Part shown: piece by piece, positions 1-10,000 of the stretch
Layout of the letters: the number at the start of each line of letters is the position of its first letter
Numbering within the stretch: the first letter of the stretch is position 1
From: Trachelipus rathkii
Lineage: Eukaryota > Arthropoda > Malacostraca > Isopoda > Trachelipodidae
Assembly: GCA_015478945.1 (NCBI GenBank)
Contig: JABUQX010088665.1
Coordinates: 7,501-29,642 of the forward strand
Direction: 5' to 3'
Length of the DNA: 22,142 bases
Position numbers and translations under genes: made by a program
The notes under the pieces: model-generated
The model's database searches: none
What the model was told of the DNA's origin: nothing
What the model saw: the letters and a program-made list of their open reading frames with translations, nothing else

Positions 1-738
1 TATATTCGAGTTTGAGTTGTTTGATGGTTGGAAAAAATAATAAAAATTATAAAAGAATCTGAAATTAAAATACTAAATAGAAGAAATTGGAGATTCTCTT
101 AGTTGGAGAAAGTCGACTCTTATGAAGTAAATTTTCGAAATTCTCTTCCACTGGTATTAATAATTCAACTTCTATATATCACATTTATTAAACTCAAAAT
201 ATTGTTGAAACTAGTCTTGTTTAGAACATACTAATAAGGAATTTAAGAAATGTTGGTGATAATGAAAAATTGAATAAATACATGTGAATTCGATAAATTT
301 TTAATAGATGTCGAATAGCGGTAAATAATATTAATAGATGGGTGAAATATATATAACAAAGCCATACATATATAGTATATCAGTGATTGTGGGAAATGAT
401 ATATAATAATACAGTGTAATATTAGTTAATCGAAAATATTATAATAATATTGAAATAGTGGTAATAAAAATAATTGATTGTGAAATATTGTGTAGGCATT
501 TCAAGATGAATATGAATAAGTTGTGCAGTGATGATGAGAGTTGTTGATAAATGATAGTATAATGATAGTGATAGTATAAATCTTCTTTTTATTGAAGTGT
601 ATTTGAATAACAAAATTCTTTAAGATATTCTTAACTAATGTATTTAGGTTTGTATAAATGTATTTATGTATGTGTATATAATATTATAGTATAATATATA
701 TGTTTTTTTAAAAATATATTATAATTTTATATAAAAAA
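1..738. other. Anonymous AT-rich sequence, no gene seen
   Basis: This stretch is AT-rich with frequent stops in all frames. The one open frame of about 60 codons on the minus strand (422-613) is low-complexity Ile/Tyr/His-rich sequence and shows no family resemblance. No repeat unit, RNA fold or element end was recognised. It may contain very old transposon sequence beyond recognition by eye. Confidence 0.6.
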
Positions 739-739
739 G

Positions 740-952
740 CGCCCGATAGCTCAGTGTTTGAGCACTCGCCAAACACAAGCGAGGGTCTTCCGAGGTTCGC
801 AACTGGTCGGGTGAAGAATGTGAAGCTATTACTCATCTCTTGGGCTTGGCTGCCGTCGCTGCTCGATCGTTAACGAGTAACACCCTCCTTGATTAGGGCC
901 CTGCCCGTGAGTGACGGTTTTATCTCTGTAAAAAAAAAAAAAAAAAAAAAAA
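740..952 (+). mobile_element. tRNA-derived SINE with poly(A) tail
   Basis: The 5' head (740-813) folds as a tRNA: acceptor arms CGCCCGA (740-746) and TCGGGTG (807-813) pair with one G-U wobble, the D stem GCTC/GAGC (749-752 and 760-763) pairs fully, and the anticodon stem CTCGC/GCGAG pairs but closes a loop of 9 rather than 7 bases. The T arm is degraded. A tRNA-unrelated body of about 115 bp follows and ends in a 22-base A run at 931-952. A tRNA head, unrelated body and A tail is the standard SINE plan. It is not a working tRNA gene because of the enlarged anticodon loop, the poor T arm and the body fused directly to the 3' side. SINEs depend on LINE enzymes for movement. No clear target-site duplication could be read because both flanks are AT-rich. 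Confidence 0.82.
747..804 (+). promoter_or_regulatory. Internal RNA polymerase III A and B boxes of the SINE
   Basis: TAGCTCAGTGTTTG at 747-760 fits the A box and GGTTCGCAACT at 794-804 fits the B box core (GGTTCGA-type with one change). Their order and spacing are those of a tRNA-type internal promoter, which would drive SINE transcription by polymerase III. Confidence 0.7.
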
Positions 953-1435
953 TATATATATAGAAGTGAATATATATATTATATATAATATATATTCTAT
1001 TATATATATATAGTATATTATATAATATATATATATGTTAATATAAGTTATTATAATAGTTATAATAGTATATATATACTATATTATATACGATATATTA
1101 TAATATATTTATATAGTTCTATACATATATATTATAATATTATAGTAAATATATATATATAATATTAGTATATATATATAATCATAATATATATATATAT
1201 ATATATATATAATTATTATATAAATATATATATATAGTAAATATAATATAATTTATAATATATAATATATATAATATATATATATATATATATAGTAGTA
1301 TTATACTATAAATATTAAACGTATTTTATAATACTAGTATATATATATACTATTATATATATATATACGATAATACGTATCATTTCTTATATATATGTAA
1401 TATATATAGTATATATTATTTTTATTTCTTTAGCA
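953..1435. repeat. Complex AT microsatellite
   Basis: Almost pure A/T with TA dinucleotide runs broken by ATAT-TATA phase changes and single G or C bases. It begins directly at the A tail of the SINE, suggesting growth from that tail. Confidence 0.9.
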
Positions 1436-2007
1436 AAGTGGGGTTTAAAACCAACAGAATAATTAATATAAAAGTAGTATACTATTAATATTATTCTAAT
1501 AATTATTATATTTATTGGGAAGGTAAGAAATGAGACAGAACAACAGAAGGTGATGAGAAGAAGAAGATTGAAGAGTGAAAGTTTTGCTTCAATATTGAAT
1601 GCATTAATTGAAGCCTTTTTATTGTTTAGAAGCGAAGAAAAGAAAATTTAACGCAAACTGAATAAACATATTTAAAAACAATTCATTTGGATCAAATAGT
1701 TTGCGAAATATTAAAATCAAAATAAAATTGAAGTTGAAATTAAAATTTAAAACTTTAGAGGAATATACAAAATTTTCTATTAACAAAACTATTAATATTC
1801 TGTTCTTTTTAAACTGTTAAATCAAGCATACCTTTTTAAATAGTTCGCTTTTAAATATACTAGATTTTGGATTTACCAATCAATTACATCTAACTTCTAG
1901 GTGATATTGGATAAAGTATTCAGCAACAGTCCAAGGGAAAAGAATTTTCATTGGATAATAATAATAAGTGATCAGCGATGAAGAAATTGTGATTTTGGAT
2001 ATTTCGT
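1436..2007. other. Anonymous sequence, no gene seen
   Basis: Mixed AT-rich sequence with no frame open beyond chance and no recognised element. A GAAGAA-like purine stretch at 1550-1575 is the only local bias. The piece AAAGTGGGGTTT near 1435 recurs inverted near 2840, too short a match to call terminal repeats. Confidence 0.5.
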
Positions 2008-2385
2008 GTCGCGTCAACTATTATGAATGGATCTTCTTGCGGCGCATGCGTTATAGGGCGACAGGGGCTAGCAAACCGGTTCTTTCCTTCTGCTTGCATT
2101 ACTCTTGCGAGCGCGCGTTGGTATGCTTTTAAGCGCCTAGGAGCAACGCTCCTCTGGGAGGCAGCTCTAGGAGGGCGAGTTTTGACAGGCCCTATGGGAA
2201 GAAGAATGCTAGTTCTAACTGAAAGGTGCGAAACCCTACTGCAGAGTGTTTATACTCGAGACTGGCATCCACCCCGTTGCGCCGAGATGCGCATTCCTGG
2301 AGTGTCCTAGGGTTGTGAGCTTCGGGCCAGAAGGAGAGAAGACGCTGCGACAACTGACAGGGCGAAAGCTCTTCCTGGGGGTTTG
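2008..2385. other. GC-rich, CpG-containing island of unknown identity
   Basis: Composition changes sharply to about half G+C with many CpG dinucleotides, between AT-rich flanks. An open frame at 2023-2310 on the plus strand codes 95 residues and a second overlaps it at 2246-2470; neither resembles a known family and neither continues into the flanks. A perfect short hairpin (AGGAGC, loop AAC, GCTCCT) lies at 2139-2153. The island is probably a piece of inserted DNA, such as an LTR, SINE body or transposon fragment, rather than a gene. I could not name it. Confidence 0.4.
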
Positions 2386-2620
2386 TTATATATACTATAT
2401 ATATATATATTATGATTTATTAGACTATATATATGATAGTAATATATATGTATATTTCATATATATATAGTATATATAAATATATAGTATTATTATATTA
2501 TACTATATATAGTAATAATATTAATTATATTACAATACAAAAATATTTAGATAATACTTAGTATATAAAGTACATAATATATGAAGTAAAGGTATATATA
2601 TAATTAATGATGTGAATATG
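2386..2620. repeat. AT microsatellite
   Basis: TA-rich low-complexity sequence following the GC-rich island. Confidence 0.85.
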
Positions 2621-2648
2621 GTTATAAGTGGTTTGAAATCCGTTAATA

Positions 2649-2741
2649 TTAGGTTAGGCTAGTTAATTTAGGTTAAGTTGGTTAGTGTTAGGTTAAGGTT
2701 AGGTTAGGTTAAGGTTAGGTTTAGGTTCAAGTTAAGGTTAG
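2649..2741 (+). repeat. Degenerate TTAGG telomere-like tract
   Basis: About eight TTAGG units occur, some in direct tandem (2649-2658, and TTAGGTTAGG near 2700), mixed with one-base variants such as TTAAGG and TTTAGG. TTAGG is the ancestral arthropod telomere repeat. Heavy degeneration and AT-rich anonymous sequence on both sides mark it as interstitial, not a chromosome end. It could come from break repair, a telomere-targeting element, or simple repeat drift. Confidence 0.65.
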
Positions 2742-2849
2742 TTTTACCCAAAAATTTTAATCGTATCTTACGCCTAATGATTATTAAAATATACGATACA
2801 TTAATTTATTGATATTTTTTTTTGCCTCCTTGAGCAACCCCACTTTATA

Positions 2850-2990
2850 ATAACCTTATATATAATATATTAATATAGTAATTATATAGATACATAGTAC
2901 CTATATATATATATATATGAATTAATACGAGTAATTTAGTATATTATAATATATATATATATACAAGCAATATATATTATAGTAATAATA
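2850..2990. repeat. AT microsatellite
   Basis: TA-rich tract interrupted by short non-repeat bases. Confidence 0.8.
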
Positions 2991-3340
2991 TCTATCTTAT
3001 GACAGATGGGTTATTAAACCAAGTAAATAAAATATAAATTGTAATAGCGGGCGAATATTGGGAGTGAAAAAAGTAGTCCACGTTGGCAGACAGGCGTAAT
3101 TGAGGTCACTTAAGTTGTTGATCGCTGCTTGAATATTTTACATGGTCGGATGGTGGTTCTTGGAGTAGTTTGATGTTTTTATGGAGTTAGTGAAGAATGG
3201 AGATATTAGTGTCCCGTGAAAAAATCGGGTAAGTTTTTTTTGGTTATGTTTATAAAATAGAGAGTGAAAATTAATTACTAATGGTGAAGCGTGCTATGAA
3301 TAGGTTATTGGAGTTAAGGATTGACGTTTATAGTATATAT
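2991..3340. other. Anonymous sequence, no gene seen
   Basis: Moderate-complexity sequence with no recognised domain in any frame. It could be remnant transposon DNA but nothing supports a name. Confidence 0.45.
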
Positions 3341-3346
3341 TTATTC

Positions 3347-3655
<309 letters not shown>

Positions 3656-3778
3656 GGTATTAAGCGTCATTTTTATGTTTATTAGAATACTTGTGAGTGT
3701 GCAAGTGTAAAACAAAAGTGAATAGCGTGACTGTTGTTGTACGAATGTAATTTATATAGATTGTAGCAGGCTACGATT

Positions 3779-3780
3779 TA

Positions 3781-3842
<62 letters not shown>
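3779..3842. repeat. (ATT)n microsatellite
   Basis: About 20 perfect ATT units, separated from the preceding TTA tract by roughly 125 bp of ordinary sequence. Confidence 0.95.
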
Positions 3843-3843
<1 letters not shown>

Positions 3844-3867
3844 CGTATTAGATCATATATATATATT

Positions 3868-4126
3868 TGACGCTGGACTTTTTTGGTTTTAAGGTGCCGG
3901 TGTGGAGACCCGTTTAGAAACCAGTATGGAGAAAAGATGCAGAGCTAGTGTGGGAACCCAGTGGGAACCCAGTTCAGGGAACCAGTAAATGAATGGCTCC
4001 GCGTGTAGACGACGTGCCAGTATGAAAGCTCCGTGCATAACCATTTGACGGATCCAGTATAGGAAAACTCAATAATGCAGACCGGTTGGGGAACCCAAGG
4101 GGTGGGGACCCCGTGTAATAGAATTA
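3868..4126. other. Higher-complexity segment with short degenerate repeats
   Basis: This segment has more G+C than its surroundings. The motif GGAACCCAGT or close variants recurs at about 3950-3987 and related GGAACCC pieces appear near 4090, so it may be a decayed minisatellite continuous with the clearer one that follows. Overlapping minus-strand open frames (3945-4281) read the repeats and match no family I recognise. Confidence 0.45.
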
Positions 4127-4257
4127 GTTGAGGGGGTGCCATAGTAGCACTCACTACCATAACAGAAGAGCTTGAGGGTGCCGCTGTAGCACTCACTACC
4201 CTGTGTACAGAAGAGCTTGAGGGTGCAGCTGTAACACTCACTACCTTGTATGGAGAG
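4127..4257 (+). repeat. 45-bp minisatellite, about three copies
   Basis: Units beginning TTGAGGGTGC contain GTAGCACTCACTACC and end near AGAAGAGC. Three consecutive copies are present, the last incomplete and each diverged by several bases. The unit of 45 bp is 15 codons, so open frames run through it on the minus strand and produce a repetitive Ser/Ala/Cys-rich peptide. No evidence shows it is translated. Confidence 0.75.
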
Positions 4258-4431
4258 ATTAAAGGATCTACAAGGAATCAACTAAAATGAAAGTTATGTG
4301 GATATAAGATCTTTTTCCTTTAAATATTTATGTTTAATTGAGTTTTTGTTTATTGGAGAAACCATTGACTCTTATTGATAGTTTACATAAGTAGTAAGGG
4401 GGGATCGGACCATCCGTAGTGGTAGTCTCTG
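4258..4431. other. Anonymous sequence
   Basis: Nothing recognised between the minisatellite and the following tandem duplication. Confidence 0.4.
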
Positions 4432-4585
4432 GTGTGCAAAATACTGTTTAAAGCGTATGCTTTAAAATTTTAGGTGCAAAGATATGATTAATGACCATTT
4501 CTTTTTGTGTGTAAAATACTGGGTTACACTGTACTTCTTATAAGTTTTAAGGTGGCACAGATAGTTGTTAATGACCTTCTTTTTA
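4432..4585 (+). repeat. Diverged tandem duplication, unit about 75 bp
   Basis: Two adjacent copies start with GTGTGCAAAATACTG (4432) and GTGTGTAAAATACTG (4507). Both continue with a TTTTA-rich middle, an AGGTG motif and end with TTAATGACC followed by a pyrimidine run. Middle parts are considerably diverged. Confidence 0.65.
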
Positions 4586-4782
4586 CGTATATATTTTAGA
4601 TAGGTTTAGAAGATAGAGAGTTAGGATTCTTTAAAATATTTTGATTTAATAATATATATTTTGATTTCGTGTATGTGTGGTACAATTATAATAATGAAAA
4701 ATGTATTCCCTTTTGTTCTCAAACTAGTAAATCAGTAACCATATAAAAAATGTGAACCCCATCGGGTTTACAATCTATAACT

Positions 4783-4898
4783 ATATATATATAATATATA
4801 CTATATATATATAGTAATATTATATATATATATATATTATACTATTATATATTATACTATATAGTATACGTTAATAGTATATAAATATATATTATTAT
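4783..4898. repeat. AT microsatellite
   Basis: TA-rich low-complexity tract just upstream of the decayed LINE region. Confidence 0.85.
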
Positions 4899-5079
4899 AA
4901 TGGAATGGAAGTTGGGTAGAATTAAGAAGTGAGAAGTTAAGAGTGAGAAGAGGTAATTAAGGATAAGTATGTAATAGCGCTCGCAAGTTAAATCAGTTGA
5001 ATGTGAACAAGTTGAAACTGAACAAAAATTCTGGGAGCAAATGAAGGAATCAAATTTTAGTAGTGCTTAAAGAAGTATG

Positions 5080-7550
5080 CGGGATGTGCTAAAAAGTAGG
5101 AGTAAGAATGTTAACAGTGAGTGAGTGGTGGAGGTGATAAAAGTGGTTAAAAGTAAAAAGGAAGCGTGGTTGAAAGTAATATACTAAAAGCAATGATGAA
5201 GTTTTCAAAAGAAGATTGCTTGGAATTATATAAAGTGGAAAAAAAAAAAGAAATACTAAAAGGTTCATACGTAGGAGAAAAGAAAGAGGTAAATTTAACA
5301 GTTTGGAAGGAGGTGAATGGGGACTTAACAAGGGAATAGGAAGCTCTTCTGATTGGAAGTACATGGAAGGTTAAGAATAAGAATAAGGGGAAACTGCTTA
5401 GAATTAATGAAATAGGGAATGGCTAGGAGAAATAAATTAATAAGTTTATTTTTATTTTCATGGCTGATGAAATGGATGTGAGGGGAGTAGTAGGTTTAGA
5501 AACACTTCGAAAATCTGCATAATAATGTGGCATAATGAAGAAGGTATGATAGTGAATGTGTGTGGGTTTGATGGTGCAAAAAGAAGAAGAGGTATTTTGG
5601 GGATGAGTTTTTAGGGAAGGAAGGAGGTAAAAGGTTGAGGAGAAAGTGTGTGACGTGGATGGAAGATTTGAAGATGTAGACGAAGATACTGGTGAAGTAG
5701 TTTCTATCGAGCGTAACGAAATTGTGATCGATTGTATTATTGATAAGTTTTGGACGAAGAAGCGTTATGGTATGGTAGAAGTACGCCGAGGGAGTTGGAG
5801 GTACGAGCGCATTAATAAGTTCGCCTATATAAGGTAATAGCAGAAATAGATAGTGATACTTAAGCAATCGTCGCAAGTACGTACAGTGAGTAATTGTAGG
5901 GAAAATATAGTGGCTGGTATTTTTGTCCGAAAGAGTGCGTCGAGTGACTGAAGGATCTGATTGGTGAAGAACCAACGAGTGCGTATATAGGAGTGGTGAC
6001 CTTATGTGTCGTGATCAATCTTTAGCATTGAAACAATGTTGATGATGTGAGAAAATGAGAGAGTAGAAAAATAAAAATTGTATTACGGTTTTATGGATTT
6101 GCAACAGCGTATGATAGGGTGTTAATACGAAAGCTCTATGGCAGGTGTTATTAGTAGGATATGGTGTTGTGGTAGGCTTCTGATCGGAATCAAAAGTATG
6201 TATGACGATAGTGAGGCGTGTTGTAAGAGTAAATGGTGTCAAAAAGTGGATCTGGTTTAGTATTAATGACGGAGTGAGGCTAGGGCTGTGGTTACCTGTC
6301 TCCCTTGGCTTATATCAATTTGTAATATGGAGCGGGGTTATGAAAGATTAGAGGTGGGTGATGGCAGAAATCGGCGTTAGAATGCATGCGTAGAAACTGG
6401 AGAGTGAAGCTGGAAGGGTGCCACTACCTATTATTTGCGGATGATTTGGTTTTTGTGTGGTGAATCTGAAAGATAGTTTGAGAGGATTGGTAGAAGAGAT
6501 TTTTCGGCAGGGTGTGTAAAAAGGAGGGGTTTGAAAGTAACGTAGATTAAGAGTAAGTTTATGGTTGTGAGTGCGGAGAGGACAAGTGTGAAGTTATGTT
6601 AGATGTGAGACAAGCTGAAAACAAGTGTCGAGTTTTAAATATTTAGGAGTATGTTGTTGGATGAGAAGGACGGATGGATCGCCAGATCGTTTACGTTGAG
6701 TGTAGTAGGCCAAAGTTGTGATTGGCAGGAAGGTTGCTGGTGCCATTAAATCGTTGGTGAATGTAAAGGGACTAAGTCTTGAGTGCGCTAAGGCTTCTTA
6801 ACACTGAGGGTATCGTTGTTAACCTGTGTTATAATTCGTATTGTGGCGAGAACTATTGTACTGAATACAGAAGTATAAGCTCTAAAAGTTCAATGTGTTC
6901 TAAGATGGACAATCTTAGGGGCAGCTTATGGTGTGAGAAGAATTGATAAAATGAGGAATGTATACGTAGTAGAGAGCTGTGTGGTGTTAAAGAAATTGTA
7001 CATGAGAGATGAAAAATGATATGGTTCGAGATGGTATTGGTCATTGTGGAAAAGGAATGAATGATAGTCGGTTGTGGAGAGCGGATGTATATAGTGGTAA
7101 GTGTGTTAGGAACCGACCGTCCTGGGGAGACGCGCGAAAGAGAAAAAAGTGGATTGAGTTCACGTGAACGATGTCTTGGAAGGATAGAGATAATGTGCGT
7201 TTGGCAGGACGCGAGAAAAAGGTGCAATAATCAGGTAGTGCGAATTTCGGGGATTTGTATAGGGGGCTCAAAGTGGTTGTGGGCGGCTCACCTGGGCCAA
7301 GGATATGAACCCTTACATTTGACGATTTACCATAGTGAGGAGCCGTCGTCGCGGTCCCATGAAGCTCAAAGGGTGGATTCTTCTGTCTGTGACGCTAGTT
7401 CTTCTCACTAATTAAATGGTACAGAGGGGGTATAAAGGGAGCTGGGCTTTCTTTTCGAACTTGCGTCATATTTTCTTCTACTTGTTTTCTTTTCCGATGC
7501 ATGAACGCACCTTACTCCCACCTTACCCCCAGCCTTGGGGAAAAGAGGTA
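5080..7550 (+). mobile_element. Decayed non-LTR retrotransposon (LINE) with RT domain
   Basis: The plus strand preserves pieces of a LINE polyprotein in shifting frames. The linker between endonuclease and RT gives KSKKEAWLK (5149-5175) and DCLELYKVEK (5214-5243). RT pieces follow: FATAYDRV (6098-6121), corresponding to the first catalytic aspartate block, LFADDLVFVW (6431-6460) with the catalytic FADD motif, and SFKYLG (6631-6648). Near 6915-6959 GAAYGVRRIDKMRN matches the conserved region after the RT, and residual C-terminal coding persists to about 7400. The 3' part to about 7550 looks like untranslated tail running into an AT tract. Dozens of stops and frameshifts show it is long dead. 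No apurinic-type endonuclease domain was found upstream, so the copy is probably 5' truncated, as is usual for LINEs. The motifs resemble a LINE family abundant in decapods; the clade (jockey/RTE-like or other) cannot be settled by eye. Confidence 0.8.
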
Positions 7551-7875
7551 GATATAAATGTATATATATTATTTATATAAGAAAGTAATTCCCTAATTTA
7601 TATACTATATTATATGGTATATTATTTTATATGATATATATACTATATATATACTATTACTATATAATACTACTTATATATATATATATATATATAGTTT
7701 ATATGTATTTTTTTTTAAATAAAAGTATAAAATATATTTATATAACTATAATATATATATTATAGGAATCTATAGTAATAATATTACATATATAATAACT
7801 AATATAGTTATAGTACTATAATATATTATTATATAATAGATATAAGTATGATATGTTATTATATATTAAAAAGTA
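7551..7875. repeat. AT microsatellite
   Basis: TA-rich tract starting at the 3' end of the LINE remnant. Confidence 0.85.
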
Positions 7876-8635
7876 GTACAGTGAATACTCATTATTATCA
7901 CCAGCTATAAATAAATACCAAAAGCGACATTAAACACTTAAACAAAATATTTTGGAATATTTAACTGCAACCGCTCTGACAAACGTGACAAACAACGCTT
8001 TACGTACTCTACTGTGCTTATAAAAAAAACAAATCACTTTCAATGAATCTGCCTTATAACATTTACTAAGTGTCCCCTATGCACTATCAACAAAAAAAAA
8101 TAGAATAACCAACAATAGCAACATATGATATTATCATCAATCTTATCTTTGAAACTATATATCCCCAGACACAAGGCATCCCCATAGAATTTGAGTAATG
8201 CTCAGAATTTATGATAATGGAATAGACTTATTTCACACTTACTATACGAAACTCGAAGGCTTAGAAGAACCACATTCTACTCATCGCAGCCGGGTCCCAC
8301 AGTAGAAATAAATTACCGCACAAATAGAATTTACTAGATTTTATTGTGCAGATTGTGATAGTAAAACGCTGCCTTTACCCATGAGAGAATCGTTTAAAGA
8401 CCTTTGATGTCTTTACTTTAATCCATTAAACCTTTAGACTATACAAACGCAATACTCGTAAATGATGAAGGATGAAAGTATCAAATTGCAAAAGGTTCGT
8501 TTCTATATAGTAGATAAAATTCGTAACTACTACTTTCTGGCCCCTCAACATACTAAATAAATATGTTAAATAGAAAAACAATGGCAATAAAAATAAAATA
8601 GGCTTTGGTGATGAAGTGACACACGTGATAATTAT
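7876..8635. other. Anonymous AT-rich sequence, no gene seen
   Basis: About 760 bp of moderately complex sequence with no open frame of note and no recognised motif on either strand. Confidence 0.5.
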
Positions 8636-8860
8636 AACATATATATAATATATTTTATATATCTACAGATATATATAAGATACTATTTATTATATACTTA
8701 TATGTTATATAGTATAATATAAATTAGAGTAATATATAAAATTTAATAGTATATATATATATTATATTACTGCTAGATACTAATAATTAGTACTGTATAG
8801 TATTAATTACTACTAGTATACTTATACTATACTATTATTATATATTATATGTTCTAAGTA
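8636..8860. repeat. AT microsatellite
   Basis: TA-rich low-complexity sequence. Confidence 0.8.
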
Positions 8861-9780
8861 AACTCATAAGAATATTGTATAGCGTGTGGTGAGAAATAGT
8901 GAAATAATATAATTATTTAGAAAGCCTATATACTACATTAAACATTAAAAGTCTTTGCATTTACTTTATATGTAAAAAGTTTAATGTTACTAAAAATCAT
9001 TATTTACATTCAATTTTTTATTTTAATGAGCCTTTAAGACTTAAAGAGGAGTTTATATTATTAAAGATTAAACATATATTGATTTTAAAGAGCAAGAGTA
9101 ATAACTAACGTCTGAGTTATTCAAGGATTGTATTTTTACGCGTACAAGTGTAAAGACCTGCATCCCTCGTTTCCCGAAAGCAATAATGTTTGGAGGACCT
9201 ATAGCTATGGTAATGACCATAAACGGACCAAAACGAACACATAGTTCCCTGAAGGAGAAGCAACATACAGGTGTTGTTTATATCGTATTTCTCGAAAAAT
9301 TTTACTAGTACCTCTAAACCAAAATTATTATTAAAAAAACAATTAAAACAATATTTTCTATTGAAGATAGAAGAATATTAGATTTAATAATAAAATTTTT
9401 TTACATATTTTAATTTATTAAAACTAAGAAAATTATTTTAATAAATAATTCATGTTCAATTACTTTTTAAAATAAAACCATTTACTATTATAAAAAAATG
9501 TACCAAACCTAATTTATCATAAATATTTACCTGTGACGCTCATGTAGATTTGAAATAACTGATGCAGCTGTGCTCTCGTTCAATATAAAACGATATAAAT
9601 AGAATAAAAATTACATTAACCGAGAAAAAACCCAATAACTTCTTAAATTTAGCTGCATGTGTTTAACCACCTTTAAGGACATTAGCACGAAAATAAAATA
9701 ACGAAATAAAACATCTTTATAATTTTAACGTGAATACGTCTTTACAAATCTTTAAGCTGTCATTAACCGATCACAGAAAC
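8861..9780. other. Anonymous AT-rich sequence, no gene seen
   Basis: No open frame, RNA fold or recognised repeat. A-rich runs are frequent. Confidence 0.5.
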
Positions 9781-10000
9781 ACTAACACAAATTTAACAAA
9801 AAAATATTGCCATCAGGAGATCCCACAAGGAGCTGCCAAGATTACCAGTATTAGGGGCGGTGCCTTGACTGCCAAATGACAGTTAAGAGCTGGAGGAAGC
9901 TGGAGGGATAGTTAAATTTGGTTATGAGAGTGCAGACACACGATACGGAGGAACTGAAGCCCGGACGAGGTTTTGGGTTGGTAGCGCATCGATGTGACAA
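9781..10000. other. Small higher-GC segment of unknown origin
   Basis: Between very AT-rich flanks, about 215 bp has near-balanced composition (from GCCATCAGGAGATCCC to GGTAGCGCATCG). No coding signal or Pol III box is convincing. It is probably a short interspersed element fragment, but this is only an inference from composition. The 71-codon open frame that starts just after it (10010-10225) has no family resemblance. Confidence 0.35.

Noticed and set aside
740..813. Functional tRNA gene
   Set aside because: Enlarged anticodon loop, degraded T arm and a poly(A)-tailed body fit a SINE instead.
1430..2850. AAAGTGGGGTTT-like pieces in inverse orientation about 1.4 kb apart, a possible transposon pair of ends
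   Set aside because: The match is about 11 bases with no extension or target duplication, compatible with chance.
5496..5975. 159-codon minus-strand open frame
   Set aside because: It lies opposite the decayed plus-strand LINE; purine-rich sense sequence leaves the antisense strand low in stops. No family motif was seen in it.
6853..7271. Overlapping minus-strand open frames of 76 and 124 codons
   Set aside because: Antisense to recognisable LINE C-terminal sequence, so treated as shadows.
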